Numbered from the stretch's first letter, positions 16,090 through 24,222 are shown. The stretch is DNA of 35,684 nucleotides from Stenotrophomonas maltophilia (GCA_002435595.1 DJBL01000030.1:12662-48345); one strand, 5' to 3'. Notes: generated by a model not told the origin, from the letters alone. Program-made: numbers and translations.

Positions 16090-16118
16090 AATGTAAAGCG
16101 TTCTCATTCGCTTTACAA
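16090..16118 (-). promoter_or_regulatory. Palindromic promoter/operator of the TonB receptor gene (iron-regulation candidate)
   Basis: TGTAAAGCG (16092-16100) and CGCTTTACA (16109-16117) form a perfect 9-base inverted repeat around TTCTCATT. On the minus strand TTGTAA (16113-16118) and TACATT (16090-16095), 17 bases apart, look like -35 and -10 boxes, so the palindrome covers the promoter. The central minus-strand GAATGAGAA resembles a Fur half-site, but the match to the 19-base Fur box is imperfect. Confidence 0.55.
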
Positions 16119-16204
16119 TTCCTGAATGCGGCCGGGATCCGGCCAGGCCCGCGCCGGGCCGGAAGATCGGCCGGTTCGCGTCGTCTGCGCCGGCGGCAGC
16201 GGAC

Positions 16205-16234
16205 AAAAAAAATCCGGCCCACGCGGGGCCGGAT
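16205..16234 (-). terminator. Rho-independent terminator of mqo
   Basis: On the minus strand ATCCGGCCC, loop CGCGT, GGGCCGGAT is followed by a run of eight T. It begins 40 bases after the mqo stop and is a textbook intrinsic terminator. It also separates mqo from the TonB receptor promoter. Confidence 0.92.
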
Positions 16235-16273
16235 CCGGAGTTCATCGCGCGGCCGGGGCCGGCGGCGGCAGGC

Positions 16274-17971
16274 TTACAGCGCCTGCAGTTCCTCGTTGGC
16301 GTTGCGCGTCTTCTGCGCCGGCTTGGCGGCCGGCGGCGGGGTCAGCATCACCGCCGGGGTCGTGGCGTTCTCCACCGGCACGTCCAGGTAGGGCAGCTGC
16401 AAGGTCTCGCTGGTCTGGCGGCGGATCTCGTTGGTCAACGCCGGGCTCTCATTGAGCTTGCGCCCGTAGGACGGCACGATCTGCTTCAACTGTGCCTCCC
16501 AGCCGGCGGCCATCTGCTGCGGGAATGCCTTCTTCAGCAGGTCCAGCATGATCGGCGGTGAGGTCGATGCACCCGGCGAGGCACCCAGCAGCGCGGCCAG
16601 GGTGTGGTCCTTGTCGGTCACGATCTCGGTGCCGAACTGCAGCACCGGGCCCCTTTTCGGATCGCGCTTGATGATCTGCACGCGCTGCCCGGCGGTGACC
16701 AGCTTCCAGTCCTCGCGCTTGGCGTTCGGGAAGTACTTGACCAGCTCGGCCTGGCGATCGGCGTCGTTCAGGCGGGCCTGGCCCATCAGGTACTTCACCA
16801 GGTCCAGGTTCTCCACGCCCACGTCCAGCATCCCCGCCACGTTGTTGTGGTTCACCGAGGAGTACAGGTCGAACCACGAACCGTGCTTGAGGAACTTGGT
16901 GCTGTACAGCGCGAACGGTCCGAACAGCACCACCGGCTTGCCGTCCAGCTTGCGCGCATCCAGGTGCGGCACCGACATCGGCGGCGAGCCCGTCTCGGCC
17001 ATGCCGTAGGCCTTGACCGAGTGGCGGCTGGCGATCGCCGGTGCCTGGAAGGCCAGGAACTGGCCGCCCACCGGGAAGCCGGCGTAGTCCTTGGACTCGG
17101 GGATGCCCGACAGCTGCAGCAGCTTGAGCGCGGCGCCACCGGCACCGATGAACACAAAGCGCGACTTGATCGTGGACTCCTTGCCGGACTTGAGGTCCTT
17201 CACGGTCACGTTCCAGCTCTTGTCCTCGTTCTGGCGCAGCGCGCCCACTTCGTGCTGCAGGTGCAGCTGGAAGTTGGGACTGCGCTGCAGCCCGGCGGTC
17301 AGCTGGCGGGTGATCACCCCGAAGTTGACGTCGGTGCCCAGCGGCATCCAGGTGGCGGCCACCTTCTGGTTCGGATCGCGGCCCTCCATCAGCAGCGGCG
17401 CCCACTGCCTGATCTGCGCGGCATCCTCGGAGTACTGCATGCCGTAGAACAGCGGGTTCTTCACCAGCGCCTGCTGGCGCTTGTGCAGGTAGGCGATGTT
17501 GTCATCGCCCCACACAAAGCTCATGTGCGGGGTGGGGTTGATGAAGTCCGAGGGCTGGCTGAGCCGGCCTTCGCGCACCTGGTGCGACCAGAACTGGCGC
17601 GAGATCTCGAACTGTTCGGCGATGCCGACCGCGCGCTTGGTCTCGATGCTGCCATCGGGCAGCTCGGGGGTGTAGTTCAGTTCGGCAAAGGCGGAATGGC
17701 CGGTACCGGCGTTGTTCCAGCCGTCCGAGCTCTCCAGCGCCACGCCGTCCAGGCGCTCGTACACCTGGATGTTCCAGTCCGGCTGCAGTTCCTGCAGGAA
17801 GGTGGCCAGGGTGATGCTCATGATGCCGCCGCCGACCAGGACCACGTCGACCGGCTTGTCGTTGCCGGCCGCCGGGACCGAACGCTGGTGCAGGGGCCAG
17901 TAGAGGAATATCGCCGCTGCCAGCAGCAACAGCACAAGCAGGCCGAGGACGACCTTGGCAAATTTTTTCAT
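16274..17971 (-). CDS. mqo: Malate:quinone oxidoreductase with N-terminal membrane anchor
   Basis: A 565-residue FAD enzyme that oxidises malate to oxaloacetate and passes electrons to the quinone pool. The dinucleotide fold 'VDVVLVGGGIMSITLATFL' (about residues 41-59) binds FAD, followed by 'VYERLDGVALESSDGWNNAGTGHSA' and, late, 'LLGASPGASTSPPIMLDLL', both Mqo hallmarks. Before the FAD fold there is a basic start 'MKKFAK', a hydrophobic helix (about residues 7-28) and a linker ending in Pro/Asp-rich sequence; E. coli Mqo lacks this. The C-terminus has an added Pro/Ala/Lys tail. The ATG at 17971 is chosen as the start of this helix. Transcription ends at the terminator at 16205-16234. A minus-strand TAAAAT at 18062-18067 may be its -10. 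Confidence 0.93.
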   Translation of the reverse strand: MKKFAKVVLGLLVLLLLAAAIFLYWPLHQRSVPAAGNDKPVDVVLVGGGIMSITLATFLQELQPDWNIQVYERLDGVALESSDGWNNAGTGHSAFAELNYTPELPDGSIETKRAVGIAEQFEISRQFWSHQVREGRLSQPSDFINPTPHMSFVWGDDNIAYLHKRQQALVKNPLFYGMQYSEDAAQIRQWAPLLMEGRDPNQKVAATWMPLGTDVNFGVITRQLTAGLQRSPNFQLHLQHEVGALRQNEDKSWNVTVKDLKSGKESTIKSRFVFIGAGGAALKLLQLSGIPESKDYAGFPVGGQFLAFQAPAIASRHSVKAYGMAETGSPPMSVPHLDARKLDGKPVVLFGPFALYSTKFLKHGSWFDLYSSVNHNNVAGMLDVGVENLDLVKYLMGQARLNDADRQAELVKYFPNAKREDWKLVTAGQRVQIIKRDPKRGPVLQFGTEIVTDKDHTLAALLGASPGASTSPPIMLDLLKKAFPQQMAAGWEAQLKQIVPSYGRKLNESPALTNEIRRQTSETLQLPYLDVPVENATTPAVMLTPPPAAKPAQKTRNANEELQAL

Positions 17972-18122
17972 GGGGATCTCAGGTGGGGGAGATGTGAACA
18001 GGATGCCCACGCCACGGGGAAGAGGCGTGAAGAAACAAGCAGTTGGGCGACCTTTGTGGCCATTTTATCGCCTTTCGCCCGGCTTCTGGTGCAACGCAGC
18101 ATCCGACCGCGCGGTTCCGGCC

Positions 18123-18707
18123 TCAATCGCTGGCCAGGGTGAAGTACTCGGCCATGAAATACCCGGCCTGGTAGACCAGGGCCACCACGGCCAGCCCCAG
18201 GTGTGCGCGCCGCTGCCGGCAGGCCGCGCCCAGCGCGGCGATGCCCAGCATCAGCACGGTGTGCACCGGGTAGGCCGCGCCCAGCATCTGCCAGCGGCTG
18301 TGGCCCTTGATCGCGGTATCGCCCAGGTCCAGCAGGGTCAGCAGGGCCAGCATCCCGAAGAACCAGCCCCGGCGCTGCAGCAGGTAGGTCTCATAGCTGC
18401 CGAACTCGCGCACATCGTCGGGAAACAGCAGCACGCACAACAGGTACCACGCCGCGCAGTAGGCGATCACGAACAGGTACAGCTCGAAGGTCCACTGCCG
18501 GACCTCGCCCAGGCGGAACTCCCACCACCAGAACGTCACCACCGAGATCAACGCCCACACCACCCAGCACAGATGGATCCACGACCAGCCGCGGCGCCTG
18601 GGATGCTCGATGATCCCTGCCAGCCCGCGCAGCAGGGTGGTGATGCTCAGGCCCAGGATGATGCTCAGCACCACCCGGATGTGCAGGTAGACCGGATCGG
18701 TATCCAT
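18123..18707 (-). CDS. Hypothetical multi-pass membrane protein
   Basis: A 194-residue protein with about six hydrophobic segments, beginning 'YLHIRVVLSIILGLSITTLLRG' and ending 'LGLAVVALVYQAGYFMAEYF'. Aromatic-rich blocks such as 'HLCWVVWALISVVTFWWWEF' and 'LFVIAYCAAWYLLCVLLF' are conspicuous. I recognise it as the kind of uncharacterised integral membrane protein common in Xanthomonadaceae but cannot name a function. The ATG at 18707 is preferred because a G-rich stretch just upstream can act as ribosome-binding site; a GTG at 18719 is possible. It lies between mqo and argP on the same strand, with 82-base and 151-base gaps, so co-transcription is not clear. Confidence 0.72.
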   Translation of the reverse strand: MDTDPVYLHIRVVLSIILGLSITTLLRGLAGIIEHPRRRGWSWIHLCWVVWALISVVTFWWWEFRLGEVRQWTFELYLFVIAYCAAWYLLCVLLFPDDVREFGSYETYLLQRRGWFFGMLALLTLLDLGDTAIKGHSRWQMLGAAYPVHTVLMLGIAALGAACRQRRAHLGLAVVALVYQAGYFMAEYFTLASD

Positions 18708-18789
18708 CGATGCCCCCACCCTTGGAATGCGCCGATCCTGCGCCGGATCGGGTCATCGGCCCGTGTACGGCCCCGCGCCGCCGGCCCTC

Positions 18790-19695
18790 TCAGCGCTTCT
18801 TCCGCACCAGCGTCGCCGATGCATCCAGCACCGCCCGGGTCAGCAGGGCCATGGTCTGTACATCGCCCTTCCAGTGCTGCCAGTACAGCGGCACGTCTTC
18901 CCAGGCGCGCTGCTTCATCAACACCAGCCGCCCGGCTTCCAGGTGGCGGCGTACCAGCGGCAACGGGTTCATGGTCCAGCCCAGTCCGCCCAGGTTGGCC
19001 TGCACGAAGGCGCGGGTGGAGGGAATCCACCAGGTCGGCGCGGTCAGCGGCAGGTCGTCGCCGGCCAGTCGCCGGGCAAAACGCGCCTGCATGTCGTCCT
19101 TGCGGTTGAACACCAGCACCGGCGCCTGGGCCAGCGCCTGCGCGTTGACCCCCTTGGCGAAGTGCTTTTCATGGAAGGCCGGCGTGCAGGTGGCCGCGTA
19201 GCGGATGCTGCCCAGCGCATGGATCTGGCAGCCCTGCACCGGTTCGTCCAGGGTGGTCACCGCGCCCAGCACCGCGCCCTGGCGCAGCAGCGCGACGGTG
19301 TGGTCCTGGTCTTCCGAGCGCAGGTCCAGGGTGGTGCCGGTCTGCCGCGCAAAGTTCAGCGCCGCCTCCGGGAACCAGGTCTCCAGGCTGTCGTGGTTGA
19401 CCGCCACCGGGATGCTCGCGTGCGGCAGGTCTTCGTCGGCGATGCCCATCCGGTGCAGCGCGTCGTGCTCCAGCAGCGCGGTCTGCTCGGCCAGCTGCAC
19501 CAGCACCTGGCCTTCCGGGGTGGCCACCGCCGGCGAGGAGCGCTTGACCAGCAGCCGCCCGACCCGATCCTCGAGGGCCTTGATCCGCTGGGACACCGCC
19601 GAGGCGGTCACATTGAGCGACTGCGCGGCCCGCTCGAAGCTGCCTTCGCGGACCACCGCGGCAAGTGCGCGGAGCTGGGCATGGTCGATGCGCAT
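18790..19695 (-). CDS. argP: LysR-family regulator, ArgP/LysG type
   Basis: A 301-residue LysR-type regulator close to ArgP. The N-terminal winged helix-turn-helix reads 'VVREGSFERAAQSLNVTASAVSQRIKALED', matching the ArgP pattern 'GFERAAQ..... SAVSQRIK'. The C-terminal effector domain (about residues 90-300) contains the ArgP-like block 'PTWWIPSTRAFVQANLGGLGWTMNPL'. ArgP/LysG sense lysine or arginine and activate a basic amino acid exporter. That fits the divergent LysE/ArgO-type gene 135 bases away, a classic pairing. The ATG at 19695 gives the usual N-terminus. The two genes probably share the operator region between them. Which amino acid is sensed here is not visible. Confidence 0.87.
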   Translation of the reverse strand: MRIDHAQLRALAAVVREGSFERAAQSLNVTASAVSQRIKALEDRVGRLLVKRSSPAVATPEGQVLVQLAEQTALLEHDALHRMGIADEDLPHASIPVAVNHDSLETWFPEAALNFARQTGTTLDLRSEDQDHTVALLRQGAVLGAVTTLDEPVQGCQIHALGSIRYAATCTPAFHEKHFAKGVNAQALAQAPVLVFNRKDDMQARFARRLAGDDLPLTAPTWWIPSTRAFVQANLGGLGWTMNPLPLVRRHLEAGRLVLMKQRAWEDVPLYWQHWKGDVQTMALLTRAVLDASATLVRKKR

Positions 19696-19699
19696 CGTC

Positions 19700-19745
19700 T
19701 TAAGTCCTGCTAAAGATGGTTAAGTAAGTTTAGCTCTACTTTTTC
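19700..19745. promoter_or_regulatory. Candidate ArgP operator between argP and exporter gene
   Basis: TTAAGT occurs at 19700-19705 and 19720-19725, exactly 20 bases or two helical turns apart, inside the AT-richest part of the divergent intergenic region; TTTAG and CTACTTTTT follow. Phased half-sites on one DNA face suit a tetrameric LysR protein. No clear -35/-10 pair could be fixed. Confidence 0.4.
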
Positions 19746-19830
19746 ATGCTGCGGCGCGACAATACGCGCCATCCGGTGCTGTACGCCTTGGCGAGGCACC
19801 GCCCCCAGTAGCACGACAAGGCGGTATCCC

Positions 19831-20466
19831 ATGTTCTCCATCATCTCCGGCGGCCCCGGTCTGGCCGCGTGGCTCAGTGGCGCTGCGACCGGCATCGGCC
19901 TGTTTGCGGTGGTCGGTGCGCAGAGCGCCTTCATCCTGCGCCAGGGCATCCTGCGCAAGCACATCGTGCCGGTCGTGGCGACCTGCGCGGCCATCGATGG
20001 CATCTTCATCTTCGCCAGCGTGGCCGGCCTGCGCACCCTCACCCAGGCGCTGCCGTGGCTCACCACGGTGGTGCTGTGGGGCGGCGTTGCGTTCCTGGCC
20101 TGGTATGCCTGGCAGTCGGCGCGGCGCGCGCTGGCCGGGGGCGGCGGCATGCACGTGGAGGATGGCGACAGCACCTCGCGCCGCGCGGTGCTGATGTCGG
20201 CGGTCGGCTTCTCGCTGATCAACCCGCATTTCTGGCTCGACATGATGGTCATTGGCGGCATCGCGGAGAACTTCGGCAATGCGCGCATGGCCTTCGCCGC
20301 CGGCGTGTTCACCGCCAGCTGCCTGTGGCTGACCGCCCAGGGCCTGGGCGCGCGCCTGCTGGCTCCGCTGTTCACCCGGCCGAAAACCTGGCGCATCCTC
20401 GACGGCACCATCGCGGTGATCCTGTCGATCCTGGCGCTGACCCTCGCGTTCCGCGGCATGCATTGA
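19831..20466 (+). CDS. LysE/ArgO family basic amino acid exporter
   Basis: A 211-residue inner-membrane exporter of the LysE superfamily, with about six hydrophobic segments. 'GIGLFAVVGAQSAFILRQGIL' is the N-terminal family motif (G-x-Q-x-A-F-x-x-x-Q-G), 'VLWGGVAFLAWYAWQSARRAL' the third-segment region, and 'VGFSLINPHFWLDMMVIGG' carries the conserved N-P-H motif. The length equals that of E. coli ArgO. It should export lysine and/or arginine, preventing build-up during peptide use; that link suits the peptidase and peptide-transporter genes downstream but is inference. Expression is probably activated by the divergent ArgP-type protein. A strong terminator follows 25 bases after the stop. Confidence 0.88.
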   Translation: MFSIISGGPGLAAWLSGAATGIGLFAVVGAQSAFILRQGILRKHIVPVVATCAAIDGIFIFASVAGLRTLTQALPWLTTVVLWGGVAFLAWYAWQSARRALAGGGGMHVEDGDSTSRRAVLMSAVGFSLINPHFWLDMMVIGGIAENFGNARMAFAAGVFTASCLWLTAQGLGARLLAPLFTRPKTWRILDGTIAVILSILALTLAFRGMH

Positions 20467-20491
20467 ACTCTCTCCTCACTGCATGCCTGGA

Positions 20492-20521
20492 ATGGCACCG
20501 CTTGCGGTGCCATTTTTTTTT
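20492..20521 (+). terminator. Rho-independent terminator after the LysE/ArgO exporter
   Basis: ATGGCACCGC, loop TT, GCGGTGCCAT followed by nine T. A compact GC-rich stem and long T-run make this a clear intrinsic terminator for the plus-strand exporter gene. Confidence 0.93.
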
Positions 20522-20570
20522 GGCGGGCGCCGCCCAGGACCACCGGTACGGCGCGCTGGCAGAGCTCTCT

Positions 20571-20599
20571 GGAACCTGCGTTCAGGTTCCGTCTAGAAT
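20571..20599 (+). promoter_or_regulatory. Perfect inverted repeat with -10-like box upstream of S9 peptidase
   Basis: GGAACCTG (20571-20578) and CAGGTTCC (20583-20590) are perfect reverse complements around CGTT. TAGAAT (20594-20599) follows and resembles a -10 box, about 42 bases before the ATG. No TTGACA-like -35 is present. GGAACC and CGTC recall ECF-sigma promoter elements but stand only 13 bases apart, shorter than usual. Operator, hairpin or atypical promoter are all possible. Confidence 0.4.
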
Positions 20600-20641
20600 C
20601 GGGCACCCGGACAGGGCGTCCGGACCACAGGGGGCAGAAGG

Positions 20642-22609
20642 ATGCGCAAGTCAGGTTGGTTGGCCTTGATGATGTGTGGGGCGCTGGCGGGGCAGGCCGG
20701 GGCAGTGGAGCTGGACCGGTACCTCAAGCGCGATGACTTCGCCGATATCAAGATTTCTCCCGAGGGCGACTTCTTCGCCGCCACCGTGCCGATGGAAGAC
20801 CGCACCGCACTGGCGATCCTGCGCCGCTCGGACAACAAGGTGGTGGGCTCGTTCGTGCCGCCGACCAAGAACCACGCGGTGGACTTCAACTGGGTCAACC
20901 GCGACCGGGTGCTGATCAGCCTGGCCGAAAAGTGGGGCGCGCTGGACGAGCCCCGCCTGACCGGCGAGCTGTTTGCGATCAACGCCGATGGCGGCCGCGG
21001 CGAACTGCTGGTCGGCTACCGCGTGGAGAGCAACGGCCCCGGTACGCGCATCCAGCCCAAGAAGGTGGAGGACGTGGCCGCCTTCCTGATCGACGAACTG
21101 CCGCAGGATGACCGTAACGTGCTGGTCTCGATCCGGCCGTTCAAGGCGGACGCCTTCACCCGCGTGGACCGCCTGGACGTGCAGAGCGGGCGCCGCCAGA
21201 CCGTGGCGTTGTCGCCGGTGCGCGAGGCGGACTTCGTCAGTGACAGCGCCGGCCAGATCCGCTTTGCCCACGGCGCGGGCACCGACAACGTCAGCAAGCT
21301 CTACTACCGCCAGGGCAGCGGGGACACCTGGAAGCTGGTCAACGATGAGGCCGTCACCGGCCGCGTCGAGCTCGCGCTCGGCTTTTCGGCCGACGGCGCA
21401 CTGGCCTACCTGCTCAGCCAGCAGCCTCAGGGCCCCAATGCCATCGTGTCGTGGGACCCGCAGTCGGGCAAGCGCGCCACCGTGCTGCGCGACCCACAGG
21501 TGGATCCCAGCAGGGTGATCGTGCGGCCAGGCACCGCGATCCCGGTGGGGGCGCTGTTTCTGGGCGACACCCCGCGCACCCGCTTCTTCGATGAAAGCTC
21601 GGCCGACGCGCGCCTGTACCGCAGCCTGGAAGCGGCGTTCGGCGGCGATGCGGTGTTCATCACCTCCAGCACCCGCGACGGCAAGCAGTTGATGATCCAG
21701 GCCTGGTCCGGGCAGAACCCCGGCGACTTCTTCATCTTCAACAACGACACCAAGAACGCCGACCACGTGATCAGCCGCAGCAGCTGGGTGGAGCCGGCCA
21801 AGGCGGCCAAGGTCACGCCGATCGCATTGAAGGCACGCGATGGACTGGACCTGCATGGCTTCCTGACCGTACCGGCCGGCACCAGCGGCACCCGCCTGCC
21901 GCTGGTGGTGATGCCGCACGGGGGGCCGTTCGGCATCTTCGATACCGCCAGCTACGACAGCGAAACCCAGCTGCTGGCAGCGGCCGGCTATGCGGTGCTG
22001 CAGGTCAATTTCCGCGGCTCGGGCAACTACGGCCGCAGCTTCCGCCAGGCCGGCGCCGGCCAGTGGGGCCGGGCCATGCAGGACGATGTGACCGATGCCA
22101 CCCGCTGGGCCATCGAGCAGGGGCACGCCGATCCCTCCCGGATCTGCATCTATGGCGCCAGCTATGGGGCCTACGCGGCGCTGATGGGCGCGGCCAGGGA
22201 AGCGGCGTTGTACAAATGCGCGGCCGGCTATGTCGGCGTGTACGACCTGCCGATGATGTTCACCCGCGGCGACACCCAGGAAAGCAAATCCGGCCAGACC
22301 TACCTCAAGGACTGGCTGGGCGATCCGCAGAAGCTGGCCGCCGTGTCGCCGGTCAACCTCGCCGCGCAGATCAAGGTGCCGGTGTTCCTGGCCGCCGGTG
22401 GCGAAGACGAGCGTGCACCGATCCTGCACAGCAGGCGCATGGAGGAAGCGCTGAAGAAGGCGGGGGTGCCGGTGGAAACGCTGTACTACTCCAGCGAAGG
22501 CCACGGCTTCTACACCGATCCGCATCGCCGCGAGTACTACACCAAGCTGCTGGCATTCCTGTCGCGCCACATCGGAGGGCAGGCGGCCAACGCCGCCGCG
22601 CAGCCCTGA
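20642..22609 (+). CDS. Exported S9 family serine peptidase (prolyl oligopeptidase/acylaminoacyl-peptidase type)
   Basis: A 655-residue peptidase with a signal peptide ending 'GQAGA' (about residue 21). The N-terminal two-thirds is a beta-propeller-like region that restricts entry to short peptides. The C-terminal alpha/beta-hydrolase (about residues 400-645) carries the triad: Ser507 in 'GASYGAY', Asp589 in 'GGEDER' and His621 in 'EGHGF'. The oxyanion region 'VMPHGGPFG' is intact. It should cleave small peptides in the periplasm. The exact specificity (dipeptidyl, acylaminoacyl or prolyl) cannot be read. It is flanked by its own promoter-like repeat and a hairpin at 22632, so it looks monocistronic. 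A second S9 enzyme lies at 29635, and peptide carriers lie between the two. Confidence 0.9.
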   Translation: MRKSGWLALMMCGALAGQAGAVELDRYLKRDDFADIKISPEGDFFAATVPMEDRTALAILRRSDNKVVGSFVPPTKNHAVDFNWVNRDRVLISLAEKWGALDEPRLTGELFAINADGGRGELLVGYRVESNGPGTRIQPKKVEDVAAFLIDELPQDDRNVLVSIRPFKADAFTRVDRLDVQSGRRQTVALSPVREADFVSDSAGQIRFAHGAGTDNVSKLYYRQGSGDTWKLVNDEAVTGRVELALGFSADGALAYLLSQQPQGPNAIVSWDPQSGKRATVLRDPQVDPSRVIVRPGTAIPVGALFLGDTPRTRFFDESSADARLYRSLEAAFGGDAVFITSSTRDGKQLMIQAWSGQNPGDFFIFNNDTKNADHVISRSSWVEPAKAAKVTPIALKARDGLDLHGFLTVPAGTSGTRLPLVVMPHGGPFGIFDTASYDSETQLLAAAGYAVLQVNFRGSGNYGRSFRQAGAGQWGRAMQDDVTDATRWAIEQGHADPSRICIYGASYGAYAALMGAAREAALYKCAAGYVGVYDLPMMFTRGDTQESKSGQTYLKDWLGDPQKLAAVSPVNLAAQIKVPVFLAAGGEDERAPILHSRRMEEALKKAGVPVETLYYSSEGHGFYTDPHRREYYTKLLAFLSRHIGGQAANAAAQP

Positions 22610-22631
22610 CCGCACCGTTGGGCTTAAGAAG

Positions 22632-22657
22632 ACAACGGCACCGTGAGGTGCCGTTGT
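22632..22657. terminator. Strong hairpin after S9 peptidase gene
   Basis: ACAACGGCACC, loop GTGA, GGTGCCGTTGT makes an 11-pair perfect stem 22 bases after the stop. The downstream tract on the plus strand is TGTGTG and not a pure T-run; the minus strand continues CTTCTTAAG. Probable terminator, perhaps working in both directions. Confidence 0.65.
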
Positions 22658-22758
22658 TGTGTGAGGGTGGCTGAGCGCGGCAGATTGCAATGTGTTGCAT
22701 GGTGCCCGGGCGCGACCCTGCGGGATGCTGGGCAGCTCTCTCTTCGGGTCTTCCCAGC

Positions 22759-24222
22759 ATGCGGCGCTACCTCTCCTCAACGTCCCACCTGCGGCCTTTT
22801 TCGTGCTGGTCCGCGCCTTTGCTGCTTGTTCTGTTCTGCACTCCCTCCCGTGCGACCGACATCGGTGACGATCTGCAGTTGACGGTGGAGCAGGCGCTGA
22901 TGATCGCAGTGCTGTTCGGCGAGGTGGACGAGAGGGCGATCCGGTTGCACGGGTTGATGCGGGGCAGCGAGCCCGTGGGGCCATTGAGCGAGCCCGACGC
23001 CGCGGTACTTCATGACACCGTCCAGTTACTGACAATGGGCAAGCTGATGACCGAGAATGTCGTCGCATTGGCCTACGGCAACCGGCTTGAGGGCACGGCG
23101 GCGGGTCGTCTACTGGCGGCATCGCAAGCATGGGGATTTGCCGGCGACGGCGCTCGTTGCCTGGCACAGGGCGTCCGGCGCGAGCCTGTTGATGGCGCAC
23201 CTGTCGCCGCCGCATCCACCGATAGGGTGGGCTATCGCGTCCAGTACGTTTGCATCGCACCACATATGCACAAAAGCCGAGCGCTGACACAGCTGATGAC
23301 GGCTGTCGTGCAGGGACAGGCCGCACCATCGGTAGATGCACTGGAGCAGTCGATGTTGGCCGGCGAGCGCCGCGACGAGGCCCGGCCTTGGTCGATGGGC
23401 GGCAGCCTCCATTTGTCCAGCGATGCACGCGGACGTAACTGGACGAGCAGCGGTGCCGTCGTGGGCGAACAACTGCTGGCGGAAATGCAGGTGCCGCCCA
23501 CTGTGTGGATGCCGGCGCCGGTGTCGCAGGCTGAATCGGTGCACATGGCGGTGCAGGAACTGATGCAGCGCATGCAGGTTGCGGGGGAAGCGTCGGCAGA
23601 CCTGCAGGATGCGATCGCCGCGCACCTCCTGCTGAGCTTTCCGGAAGTGTTGTGGGGTGCCGTGCGCGAGGACGTCAGCGGGTTCGCGCGCGCAGTTGCC
23701 CGCCGCGCAGCCACGGCCGAATGCCGGGTGCAGGAGGTGAAGCAGGGGGAGGACAGGTATGAAGCGCACACCGTTCGTCTGGCGCAGGCAGCCTTGACAT
23801 GCACGTTGCCCGCGCTGGAGTGGACGCGTGCACCCCTCGACGCCCATGATCGTGATGCGACCGCCTTGGCGGCACGCTATCGCCAGTTCCTTCAGCGCGC
23901 GACGGGAACGATCGCCACGTCACCTGCTCATGCGGCCGCAACCGCAGTGGACTTTCAGCAGGTGTCCGGACCGAATGGCGACGCATGGCACGCCGAGCCA
24001 GGTGCATTGCCCAAGCTGCTGCTGGAGGGCATCCTGCCCGCGCCGTTGGTGAAAGAACTCGGCGGCCTGGCCCTGAACGCAGATGCGCTCCATCCGGATA
24101 TGCGTTTCGAGCATCTTGACGGGCGCAATCTGGACGCGTCTGGACGCGTGCTTGTGCGCCGTTTCCTTTATCAGCTGCGCGCGGCCAACACGCGGAATGA
24201 GGTGACACCGCCGGAGCGCTGA
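22759..24222 (+). CDS. Unrecognised exported protein with apparent internal duplication
   Basis: I do not recognise this 487-residue protein. It begins with a basic stretch and a hydrophobic core 'APLLLVLFC' followed by 'TPSRATD', fitting a signal peptide cleaved after Ala; the Cys is not in a good lipobox. The mature part has just four cysteines I can find, in two similar blocks: 'ARCLAQGV...YRVQYVCIAP' and 'AECRVQEV...AALTCTLP'. Each pair is followed by a charged helical segment, suggesting two related modules, each with one disulfide. No catalytic motif is evident. Start choice is uncertain: there is no clear Shine-Dalgarno at 22759, and the frame is open to 22690. Codon use looks less GC-biased by eye than in neighbouring genes. 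It ends 14 bases from the converging POT gene. Confidence 0.7.
   Translation: MRRYLSSTSHLRPFSCWSAPLLLVLFCTPSRATDIGDDLQLTVEQALMIAVLFGEVDERAIRLHGLMRGSEPVGPLSEPDAAVLHDTVQLLTMGKLMTENVVALAYGNRLEGTAAGRLLAASQAWGFAGDGARCLAQGVRREPVDGAPVAAASTDRVGYRVQYVCIAPHMHKSRALTQLMTAVVQGQAAPSVDALEQSMLAGERRDEARPWSMGGSLHLSSDARGRNWTSSGAVVGEQLLAEMQVPPTVWMPAPVSQAESVHMAVQELMQRMQVAGEASADLQDAIAAHLLLSFPEVLWGAVREDVSGFARAVARRAATAECRVQEVKQGEDRYEAHTVRLAQAALTCTLPALEWTRAPLDAHDRDATALAARYRQFLQRATGTIATSPAHAAATAVDFQQVSGPNGDAWHAEPGALPKLLLEGILPAPLVKELGGLALNADALHPDMRFEHLDGRNLDASGRVLVRRFLYQLRAANTRNEVTPPER

Noticed and set aside
15886..16245. N-terminal extension of the TonB receptor frame to 16245
   Set aside because: It would translate through the mqo terminator and the palindromic promoter; the signal peptide begins at 15885.
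20651..23428. Long minus-strand ORF of 925 codons
   Set aside because: Antisense shadow of the S9 peptidase and the orphan exported gene; it crosses a terminator hairpin and lacks any recognisable motif.
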